From Fusobacteriota bacterium (GTDB lineage: Bacteria; Fusobacteriota; Fusobacteriia; Fusobacteriales; Fusobacteriaceae), in the NCBI GenBank assembly GCA_003973585.1, contig QNYN01000139.1:1-5267 (forward strand): a stretch of 5,267 nt of DNA. The letters run 5' to 3'. The notes below the pieces were generated by a model. The model worked only from the letters and a program-made list of their open reading frames with translations, searched no databases and was not told the DNA's origin. Position numbers and translations under genes: made by a program. Position 1 is the stretch's first letter; each line of letters opens with the position of its first letter. Below, piece after piece: positions 1 to 5,267 of the stretch.

Positions 1-554
1 TAGAAAAAAATTTAGATATTCCAGTTGTAGGTGTTATTAGACCTGGAACTAATGAAGCTTTAAAATTAACTAAAAACAAAAAAATTGGAGTTTTTGCAAC
101 GCCATTAACTGCTAGTTCGAATACTTATAGAGAAGAAGCACAAAAAATAGATGAAAATGTAGAAGTATACCAAGTAGGGTGTGAACCATTTTGTAGGATG
201 ATAGAATCCGATTGGGAAGACACTGAAGAAAATAGAAAGATAATGAAATTTTATACTGAAAAAATGAATAAAGATATAGATGTTGTAGTTTTTGGATGTA
301 CTCACTATCCAATTATAAAAGAATACTTTAAGAGGGAATTAAAAGGGAAAAAATGGGTTAATCCAGCTAAAAATACAGCATTAGAAGTAAAAAATAGGAT
401 GAAAAAATTAAATATATTAAATAATGAAAATAAAGATGGAAAAATTTTATTCTATACTTCTGGAAATGTTGAAGAATTTAGAATATTAGTAGAAAAAATA
501 TTAAAAGAAAAAAATTTAGTAATAAAAAATGCTTTAGTGCATATTAATGATTAA
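1..554 (+). CDS. murI: Glutamate racemase, C-terminal part (5' end outside window)
   Basis: Cofactor-independent enzyme of the Asp/Glu racemase family that interconverts L- and D-glutamate; D-glutamate is needed for peptidoglycan. The reading frame (codons starting at position 3) is open from the left edge to the TAA at 552-554, giving about 183 visible residues of a family usually near 260-270. Family landmarks in order are PVVGVIRPG near the start, KKIGVFATPLT, GCEPFCRMIE, and the second catalytic cysteine motif FGCTHYP (Cys codon 297-299). The first catalytic cysteine lies in the missing N-terminal part. The ATG at 198 is internal, because the conserved motifs begin well upstream of it. 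The stop is 18 nt before the methylaspartate ammonia-lyase start, with no visible promoter or terminator between them, so the two are probably co-transcribed. I see no frameshift. Family assignment is firm; whether it serves the cell wall, glutamate catabolism or both is inference. Confidence 0.95.
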   Translation, partial: EKNLDIPVVGVIRPGTNEALKLTKNKKIGVFATPLTASSNTYREEAQKIDENVEVYQVGCEPFCRMIESDWEDTEENRKIMKFYTEKMNKDIDVVVFGCTHYPIIKEYFKRELKGKKWVNPAKNTALEVKNRMKKLNILNNENKDGKILFYTSGNVEEFRILVEKILKEKNLVIKNALVHIND

Positions 555-572
555 TAAAAGGGGATGTATTAA

Positions 573-1814
573 ATGAAAATAGTTGATGTTATTTGTTCAG
601 CAGGAAAAACAGGATTTTATTTTGACGATCAAAGAGCAATAAAAGCAGGAGCAGGTCATGATGGTTTTGATTATGTAGGTGAACCATTGACTGAAGGGTT
701 TACAAGAATTAGACAAGCAGGAGAGTCGATTTCTGTGATGTTAATTTTAGAAGACGGTCAAATAGCTCATGGAGATTGTGCTGCAGTTCAATATTCAGGA
801 GCAGGAGGAAGGGATCCTTTATTTTTAGCAGCTGATTTCATTCCAGTTATTAAAAATGAGATAGCTCCTAGTTTAATAGGTAGAGATTTAAATGAATTTA
901 GACCATTAGCAGAAGAAATTGATTCTATGGAATTAAATGGAAAAAGACTACATACTGCAATAAGATATGGATTAACTCAAGCTATTTTAGATGGTGCTGC
1001 TAAAAGTAATAAAGTAACTATGGCTGAAATAATAAAAAAAGAATATAATACTGATATTACAATTAAAAGATTACCATTATTTACTCAATCAGGTGATGAT
1101 AGAAAAAATGCAGCTGATAAAATGATAATTAAAGGTGCAGATGTTATGCCACATGCACTTATTAATAATGTAGAAACAAAATTAGGGAAAGATGGATCAA
1201 TTTTGAAAGAATATGTTAAATGGTTAAGTGACAGAGTGTTAAAATTAAGAGAATCAGAAGATTATATGCCAGTATTTCATATAGATGTTTATGGAACTAT
1301 AGGAATAGCATTTGATCAAGATATAAAAAAACAAGCTGACTATTTAGCAACATTAGAAGAAGCAGCAAAACCATTTAAATTAAGAATTGAAGGGCCTATG
1401 GATTTAGAAGAAAGAGAAGCTACAGTAGAAGCATTATCTGCCTTAACAGCAGAATTAGATGCAAGAAATATAAATGTAGAATTAGTTGCAGATGAATGGT
1501 GTAATACATTAGAAGATATTAAATTATTCGCTGATAAAAAGGCAGGACATGTAGTACAAATTAAAACTCCAGATTTAGGAGGAGTAAATAATATAGCAGA
1601 GGCAGTATTATATTGTAATGAAAAAGGAATAGGATCTTATGTTGGTGGAACATGTAATGAAACAAATAGATCTGCAGAAGTTACAACAAATATTGCAATG
1701 GCTTGTGGAGCATTACAAGTATTAGCTAAACCTGGAATGGGTGTAGATGAAGGTATTATGATTGTAGGAAATGAAATGAATAGAGTAGAAGCATTAGTAA
1801 ATAGTAGAGGGTAG
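573..1814 (+). CDS. mal: Methylaspartate ammonia-lyase (EC 4.3.1.2)
   Basis: Cytoplasmic Mg-dependent enolase-superfamily enzyme that removes ammonia from (2S,3S)-3-methylaspartate to give mesaconate, the second step of the methylaspartate route of glutamate fermentation. At 413 residues it matches the length I recall for the Clostridium tetanomorphum enzyme, and the residues known to matter there fall at the same numbers. These are catalytic Lys331 (in QIKTPDLGG) and His194 (MPHAL), metal ligands Asp238 (HIDVYG), Glu273 (RIEGP) and Asp307 (ADEW), and substrate-pocket residues Gln73, Gln172, Gln329, Thr360 and Cys361. An N-terminal capping domain (about 1-160) precedes a TIM barrel (about 170-413). 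The ATG start has an AAGGGGAT ribosome binding site at 558-565. It lies 18 nt after murI and is followed by a hairpin, then by citDEF, whose products probably act two steps later. All active-site residues are present, so activity is expected. Confidence 0.98.
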   Translation: MKIVDVICSAGKTGFYFDDQRAIKAGAGHDGFDYVGEPLTEGFTRIRQAGESISVMLILEDGQIAHGDCAAVQYSGAGGRDPLFLAADFIPVIKNEIAPSLIGRDLNEFRPLAEEIDSMELNGKRLHTAIRYGLTQAILDGAAKSNKVTMAEIIKKEYNTDITIKRLPLFTQSGDDRKNAADKMIIKGADVMPHALINNVETKLGKDGSILKEYVKWLSDRVLKLRESEDYMPVFHIDVYGTIGIAFDQDIKKQADYLATLEEAAKPFKLRIEGPMDLEEREATVEALSALTAELDARNINVELVADEWCNTLEDIKLFADKKAGHVVQIKTPDLGGVNNIAEAVLYCNEKGIGSYVGGTCNETNRSAEVTTNIAMACGALQVLAKPGMGVDEGIMIVGNEMNRVEALVNSRG

Positions 1815-1837
1815 TACTATAGGAACCTCACCTCTAA

Positions 1838-1872
1838 CTCCTCTCCTAATTTTTAGGAGGGGAGAATTTTTT
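1838..1872 (+). terminator. Intra-operon hairpin with T-run between mal and citD (terminator or attenuator)
   Basis: The left arm 1838-1849 (CTCCTCTCCTAA) pairs with the right arm 1853-1864 (TTAGGAGGGGAG) in a 12-bp stem with one G-U pair and a 3-nt T loop. Two A and six T (1867-1872) follow. This has the form of a Rho-independent terminator, yet it sits inside what looks like one metabolic operon. Partial termination would lower citDEF relative to mal, and the stem could also protect the 3' end of a processed mal transcript. The right arm contains a perfect AGGAGG (1855-1860) that is buried in the stem and has no suitably placed start codon after it. The structure is read directly from the sequence; the function is inference. 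Confidence 0.75.
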
Positions 1873-1895
1873 ATAAAAAAGGAAGGGATTATATT

Positions 1896-2168
1896 ATGGA
1901 AATATTAAAGCCAGCAAAGGCAGGAACATTAGAATCAAATGATATCTCAATTATGTTGATGCCATATGATAATGGAATAGAGATAGAATTAGATAGTGTT
2001 GTAGAAAAACAATTTGGAGTAGAAATTAGAGAAACTATAAAAAATAAATTAGAAGAATTAGGAGTGAAAGATGCTCTAGTAAAAGCTATAGATAAAGGGG
2101 CATTAGATTATACTATAAGGGCTAGAATAGAAATAGCTGTAATTAGGGCAGGTGAAAAAAATGCTTAG
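1896..2168 (+). CDS. citD: Citrate/citramalate lyase gamma subunit (acyl carrier protein)
   Basis: Small acyl carrier protein (90 residues) of the citrate-lyase family. It carries the 2'-(5''-phosphoribosyl)-3'-dephospho-CoA group whose acetylated thiol takes part in the lyase cycle. The N-terminal AGTLESND motif places a serine at residue 14, the position that carries the prosthetic group in the Klebsiella citrate lyase gamma chain. The length is in the usual range (about 90-100). The ATG is preceded by GGAAGGGA (1881-1888) at suitable spacing. It is first of three adjoining lyase subunit genes, and its stop lies inside the start of citE, which suggests translational coupling. Downstream of a methylaspartate ammonia-lyase the substrate is more likely (S)-citramalate than citrate. 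No citC, citX or citG for acetylation and prosthetic-group attachment is visible, so these must be encoded elsewhere. Confidence 0.93.
   Translation: MEILKPAKAGTLESNDISIMLMPYDNGIEIELDSVVEKQFGVEIRETIKNKLEELGVKDALVKAIDKGALDYTIRARIEIAVIRAGEKNA
2150..2154 (+). promoter_or_regulatory. Ribosome binding site deciding the citE start
   Basis: AGGTG lies inside the citD coding sequence, 6 nt before the ATG at 2161. That spacing favours ATG 2161 over the in-frame GTG at 2152, which has only AGGG (2144-2147) at a short 4-nt spacing and itself overlaps this site. Confidence 0.55.
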
Positions 2169-3030
2169 AAGAAGTATGTTATTTATGCCAGGAAATAATC
2201 CAGGAATGTTACAAACAGCTCAAGTTTTTGGAGCAGATTCTGTAATTTTAGATTTAGAAGATGCAGTATCACTAGGCGAAAAAGATGCAGCAAGGGTTTT
2301 AATAAAGGGAGCTTTAGAAACATTTGATTATGGAACAACAGAAATTGTAATTAGAATTAATCCATTTTCAACACCTTATGCTCTAGAAGATATAGATGTT
2401 ATGGCTCGATTAAAGCCTAATGCAATATTATTACCTAAAGCAACTCCTGAAGATATGAAAAAGTTAGATGAGATGCTAGATAAAATAGAAAAAGAAGAAG
2501 GGTTTGAAAATGGAGTTATTAGAATCCATGCTTTAGTAGAAACAACATATGGTGTAGAAACTGTATTTGAAACTATAAAATCAAGTAATAGAGTAGATTC
2601 TGTATGTTTAGGAGGAGAAGATTTAGCAGTAGATTTAGGAATAGAAAGAACTAAAGATTCAGAAGAACTATTTTATGCAAGAACAAAGATTATAAATGCA
2701 TGTAAAGCTTTAAAAGTTGATGCAATAGATACTCCCTTTACAGATACAAATGATGAAGAAGGATTGTTAGCTGATACTAAACATGCAAAAAAATTGGGCT
2801 TTAGTGGGAAATTATCTATAAATCCAAGACAAATTGATACTATTCATAAAGTCTATTCTCCTACACAAGCAGAGATTTCATGGGCTAAAAGAGTAATATA
2901 TGCTAAAGAGGAAGCAGAAAAAGAAGGATTAGGAGTATTTTCTTTAGAAGGTAAGATGATAGATCTTCCTATCATAAATAGAGCTTTAAATACACTTAAT
3001 ACAGCAAGAATTATTGGATTAATAAAATAA
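2161..3030 (+). CDS. citE: Citrate/citramalate lyase beta subunit
   Basis: Beta subunit of the three-part lyase, a Mg-dependent TIM-barrel protein of the HpcH/HpaI aldolase family. It cleaves the acyl-carrier-bound (3S)-citryl or citramalyl thioester, releasing oxaloacetate or pyruvate and leaving acetyl-ACP. From the ATG at 2161 it has 289 residues, normal for CitE. Motifs in order are LRRSMLFMPGNN (2-13), LDLEDAV (30-36), LLPKA (90-94), ALVETTYG with Glu127 and GGEDLAVDLG with Asp154 (expected metal ligands), and SINPRQI (219-225). The in-frame GTG at 2152 would add three residues (MKK). I prefer ATG 2161 because AGGTG sits 6 nt upstream and family members begin close to the RRSMLF motif. 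The start overlaps the end of citD by 8 nt, and citF follows after 12 nt. Citrate versus citramalate cannot be decided from motifs; the adjoining mal gene points to citramalate. Confidence 0.94.
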   Translation: MLRRSMLFMPGNNPGMLQTAQVFGADSVILDLEDAVSLGEKDAARVLIKGALETFDYGTTEIVIRINPFSTPYALEDIDVMARLKPNAILLPKATPEDMKKLDEMLDKIEKEEGFENGVIRIHALVETTYGVETVFETIKSSNRVDSVCLGGEDLAVDLGIERTKDSEELFYARTKIINACKALKVDAIDTPFTDTNDEEGLLADTKHAKKLGFSGKLSINPRQIDTIHKVYSPTQAEISWAKRVIYAKEEAEKEGLGVFSLEGKMIDLPIINRALNTLNTARIIGLIK

Positions 3031-3042
3031 GGAGAATTAATT

Positions 3043-4581
3043 ATGAAAAATATTTTAGGTAGGGAAGTACCTGATGAAATAAAGGGATATGGTAAAGTAA
3101 AACATTATGGTGGGTATCTAAATGAAAAAGGAGTTAAAATTAAAAAAAGTATAAAATTAATGAATGTAACTCCTGAAGATAAAAAATTATATGAAAATTT
3201 AGATACAGTATTAGATAAATTACCATTAAAAGATGGGATGGTAGTATCATTTCATCATCATTTAAGAAATGGAGATTTTATTCTAAATATGGTTATGGAA
3301 AAAATAGCTGATAGAGGGTATAAAGATATAACTATTGCTGCTAGTTCAATTTTTCCATGCCATGGTGAATTAGTAGAATTAATAGAAAAAAAAGTAGTAA
3401 CAAGTATTTATGCAGCGTATATTTCAGGACCTGTAGCAGTGGCAATTTCTAAAGGAAAATTAGAAAATCCAGCAGTAATGCATACCCATGGTGGAAGATC
3501 AAGACTTATGGAATCAAATGATTTAAATGTTGATATAGCTTTTATAGCGGCTCCTACATCAGATGATTATGGGAATCTAAATGGAGTAGATGGTAAATCA
3601 GCTTGTGGAGCATTAGGTTATGCTCATACAGATGCTGAAACAGCAAGTGTAACAGTAGCTATTACAGATAATTTAGTAGAATATCCAAATCCAACGATAG
3701 AGATACCTCAAACATTAATAGATTATGTAGTAGTAGTGGATGCCATAGGAGATCCAAATGGAATTGTTTCTGGTACAACTCAAATTACTAAAAATCCAAT
3801 AGGATTAAAAATAGCTAATATGACAACTGAATTAATTAAACATTCAGGATATTTTAAAGATGGGATGAGTTTTCAGACTGGAGCTGGAGGAGTGTCTTTA
3901 GCAGTAGCAGCAGATATGAAAAAAGAGATGATAGAACATAATATAAAGGGGAGTTTTGCTTCTGGTGGAATAACTGGATATATAGTAGAGATGTATAAAG
4001 AAGGATTATTTAAAGCATTATTTGATGTGCAATGTTTTGATTTAGAAGCTATAAAATCAGCTAAAGAAAATAGGGAACACATAACTATGTCAGCATCGAT
4101 GTATGCTAATCCTAATAATAAAGGTTCAGTAGTTAATAAATTAGATATAGTGATATTAGGAGCTACAGAAATAGATACAGATTTTAATGTAAATGTAACT
4201 ACAACTTCTGATGGGACAATTATGGGAGGTTCTGGTGGTCATGCAGATACATCTGCAGGGGCTAAATTAGCCATTATAGTAACTCAATTGGCAAACTCAA
4301 GGATATCTGCTATAAAAGATAGAGTGACTACTCTAACGACACCTGGTGAGACTGTAGATGTTATTGTAACAGAAAGAGGAATAGCAATAAATCCTAGAAG
4401 AAAAGATTTAATAGAAAGATTAAAGGAAACAACTTTACCTATTATGACAATAGAAGAATTAAAAAATATTGCAGAATCTATGACAGGGAAACCAAGAGAT
4501 ATAGAATTTACTGATGAAATTGTAGCAGTAATTGAATATAGAGATGGAACTGTATTAGATGTAGTAAGAAAAGCAAAATAA
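3043..4581 (+). CDS. citF: Citrate/citramalate lyase alpha subunit (acetyl-ACP:substrate ACP-transferase)
   Basis: Alpha subunit of the lyase, with a CoA-transferase-type fold. It exchanges acetate on the acyl carrier protein for the incoming citrate or citramalate, releasing acetate and supplying the thioester that CitE cleaves. Its 512 residues fit the family (about 500-520). Conserved stretches in order are SFHHHLRNGD (69-78), HTHGGR (147-152), GALGYAHTDAETA (about 189-201), SFQTGAGG (276-283), ASGGITG (about 307-313) and TTSDGTIMGGSGGHADT (387-403). The C-terminus has the usual IEFTD..VAVIEYRDGTVLDVV ending. The ATG has AAGGAG at 3029-3034, 8 nt upstream and overlapping the citE stop, so it is clearly co-translated with its partners. 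The gene ends against a strong terminator, so no citC, citX or citG follows. Family assignment is secure; the citramalate substrate is inferred from context. Confidence 0.95.
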   Translation: MKNILGREVPDEIKGYGKVKHYGGYLNEKGVKIKKSIKLMNVTPEDKKLYENLDTVLDKLPLKDGMVVSFHHHLRNGDFILNMVMEKIADRGYKDITIAASSIFPCHGELVELIEKKVVTSIYAAYISGPVAVAISKGKLENPAVMHTHGGRSRLMESNDLNVDIAFIAAPTSDDYGNLNGVDGKSACGALGYAHTDAETASVTVAITDNLVEYPNPTIEIPQTLIDYVVVVDAIGDPNGIVSGTTQITKNPIGLKIANMTTELIKHSGYFKDGMSFQTGAGGVSLAVAADMKKEMIEHNIKGSFASGGITGYIVEMYKEGLFKALFDVQCFDLEAIKSAKENREHITMSASMYANPNNKGSVVNKLDIVILGATEIDTDFNVNVTTTSDGTIMGGSGGHADTSAGAKLAIIVTQLANSRISAIKDRVTTLTTPGETVDVIVTERGIAINPRRKDLIERLKETTLPIMTIEELKNIAESMTGKPRDIEFTDEIVAVIEYRDGTVLDVVRKAK

Positions 4582-4615
4582 AAAATTAGCCTCGATTTTG
4601 AGGCTAATTTTTTTT
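4581..4615. terminator. Bidirectional Rho-independent terminator between convergent genes
   Basis: The core stem TTAGCCTC (4586-4593) pairs perfectly with GAGGCTAA (4600-4607) around a 6-nt GATTTT loop. An A-run (4580-4585) and a T-run (4608-4615) flank it and can extend the stem. Each run acts as the U-tract for one strand, so the element should end the mal-citDEF transcript from the left and the unknown gene from the right. It starts at the last base of citF and reaches the stop codon of the minus-strand gene, so one compact element serves both. Confidence 0.93.
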
Positions 4616-5267
4616 AATAGCTAATTAATGAACTTTTTAATTTTTCCTCCATTTGGGCAAAGGCATTTTTTACTGCTTTTTCAAAGGAAGCTTCTGCAGA
4701 TTTTTCGTCACTACCTTCTCCTGTAACAGTAATAGTTAGTAGATTTTCAATATTTTCTTTATTATATAGTTCTACAGTAACATTAATTGTAGTTATATTA
4801 GTATCTGGTGTAATCATTTTTTTATTGTAATATACAGCTGGTTTTACAGTGGTATAGTTGGAGTTTAATACAACTTTTACTAAAGTATTTACAGTAGAAT
4901 CATTAGCATTACTAATAGCAACTTTGTTATTATTTTCTTTTGATATAGAAGCTAAGAGAGAATTAAAAGCATTGTCAAAAAAGTCCTTTGAATTATCTTT
5001 AAATTGTCCTGAACTTTTAATATAAAGGATGTTTATCCCATTATAAAGACTGCTATTGTTCATTTTTTCCTCTACTGATTGTAATCTATTTTTTATTTCA
5101 GTTTTTGTAATTGGAAGTTGATATATTTTTTGACTTCCTAAAATAGTTGCAACATTTTTATAAGACTCAAAGTCTTCATAACTTTTTAAAGCATTCATTA
5201 AATAATTTCTTTGTAATTTTAAATTTTCAGAACCTAATGCTTGTGTATAGTTGGTAGAAACTTTATT
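4614..5267 (-). CDS. Protein of unknown function, C-terminal part (5' end outside window)
   Basis: I do not recognise this protein. The minus-strand frame is open from the right edge of the window to the TAA at 4614-4616, giving 217 visible residues. The ATG at 5196-5198 lacks a ribosome binding site and 23 in-frame codons precede it, so it is probably internal and the true start lies outside. The visible part is rich in Asn, Lys, Ser and Thr, has no membrane-spanning stretch and no cysteine. It has a helical, charged first third, then beta-strand-like alternation (TTINVTVELYN, LLTITVTGEG), then an alanine/glutamate-rich helix (SDEKSAEASFEKAVKNAF) to the C-terminus. That pattern loosely recalls C-terminal domains of exported lipoproteins of the LPP20/FlgT kind, but this is only a resemblance. 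A signal peptide, if any, would be outside the window. It is convergent with the lyase operon and shares its terminator, so no functional link is implied. Confidence 0.75.
   Translation of the reverse strand, partial: NKVSTNYTQALGSENLKLQRNYLMNALKSYEDFESYKNVATILGSQKIYQLPITKTEIKNRLQSVEEKMNNSSLYNGINILYIKSSGQFKDNSKDFFDNAFNSLLASISKENNNKVAISNANDSTVNTLVKVVLNSNYTTVKPAVYYNKKMITPDTNITTINVTVELYNKENIENLLTITVTGEGSDEKSAEASFEKAVKNAFAQMEEKLKSSLISY

Noticed and set aside
105..312. Two overlapping minus-strand open frames of 66 codons opposite murI
   Set aside because: They lie antisense to conserved glutamate racemase sequence, are Phe/Tyr/Ile-rich as expected from the complement of A-rich codons, and have no ribosome binding site.
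198..554. A short separate gene starting at ATG 198
   Set aside because: The same frame is open to the left edge and encodes earlier glutamate racemase motifs (PVVGVIRPG, GVFATPLT), so this is an internal methionine of a truncated gene.
1855..1864. AGGAGGGGAG as a ribosome binding site for a small gene
   Set aside because: No ATG, GTG or TTG start with an open frame follows at usable spacing; the sequence is explained as the right arm of the hairpin.
1865..1895. A promoter for citD just after the hairpin (TTATAA-like -10 at 1871-1876)
   Set aside because: Any AT-rich spacer gives such a match. No -35 element sits at the right distance, since that region is the GC-rich hairpin arm.
3873..4082. 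Minus-strand open frame of 69 codons inside citF
   Set aside because: It is antisense to well-conserved CitF motifs and has no sign of being a gene.
1..5267. CRISPR array, insertion sequence, tRNA or prophage signal
   Set aside because: No regularly spaced direct repeats, transposase or terminal inverted repeats, or tRNA-like cloverleaf were seen. The window is densely filled with ordinary metabolic genes.

Overview
The window is a strongly AT-rich bacterial segment (A/T-ending codons, AGA for arginine, GGAG/GGGG-type ribosome binding sites). It holds a plus-strand run of five genes and one convergent minus-strand gene. Base composition and the gene set, which looks like amino-acid fermentation, suggest an anaerobe of the Fusobacterium/Fusobacteriota type. 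A low-GC Clostridium relative cannot be excluded from this sequence alone.

Layout. Positions 1-554 carry the 3' part of glutamate racemase (murI). After an 18-nt gap comes a complete methylaspartate ammonia-lyase (573-1814). An 81-nt spacer then holds a strong hairpin with a T-run (1838-1872). The three subunits of a citrate-lyase-type enzyme follow: the acyl carrier protein CitD (1896-2168), the beta subunit CitE (2161-3030, overlapping citD) and the alpha subunit CitF (3043-4581). A near-perfect hairpin flanked by A and T runs (4581-4615) ends this unit. It also ends a minus-strand gene of unknown function (4614 to beyond the right edge).

How the genes fit together. Methylaspartate ammonia-lyase converts (2S,3S)-3-methylaspartate, the product of glutamate mutase, into mesaconate and ammonia. 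In the methylaspartate route of glutamate fermentation, mesaconate is hydrated to (S)-citramalate, which citramalate lyase splits into acetate and pyruvate. Citramalate lyase has the same three-subunit, acyl-carrier-protein architecture as citrate lyase. Because citDEF directly follow the ammonia-lyase gene, the most economical reading is that they encode citramalate lyase, although citrate lyase remains possible by sequence family. Glutamate mutase, mesaconate hydratase and the lyase activation genes (citC, citX, citG) are not in the window. The racemase at the left also acts on glutamate; it may feed D-glutamate into the pathway or may simply be the cell-wall enzyme located next door.

I did not find a previously undescribed system. 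The points most worth a second look are the intra-operon hairpin, the citramalate/citrate specificity question, the murI linkage and the unidentified minus-strand protein. No tRNA, rRNA, CRISPR, insertion sequence or stretch over 300 bases without a gene was seen.
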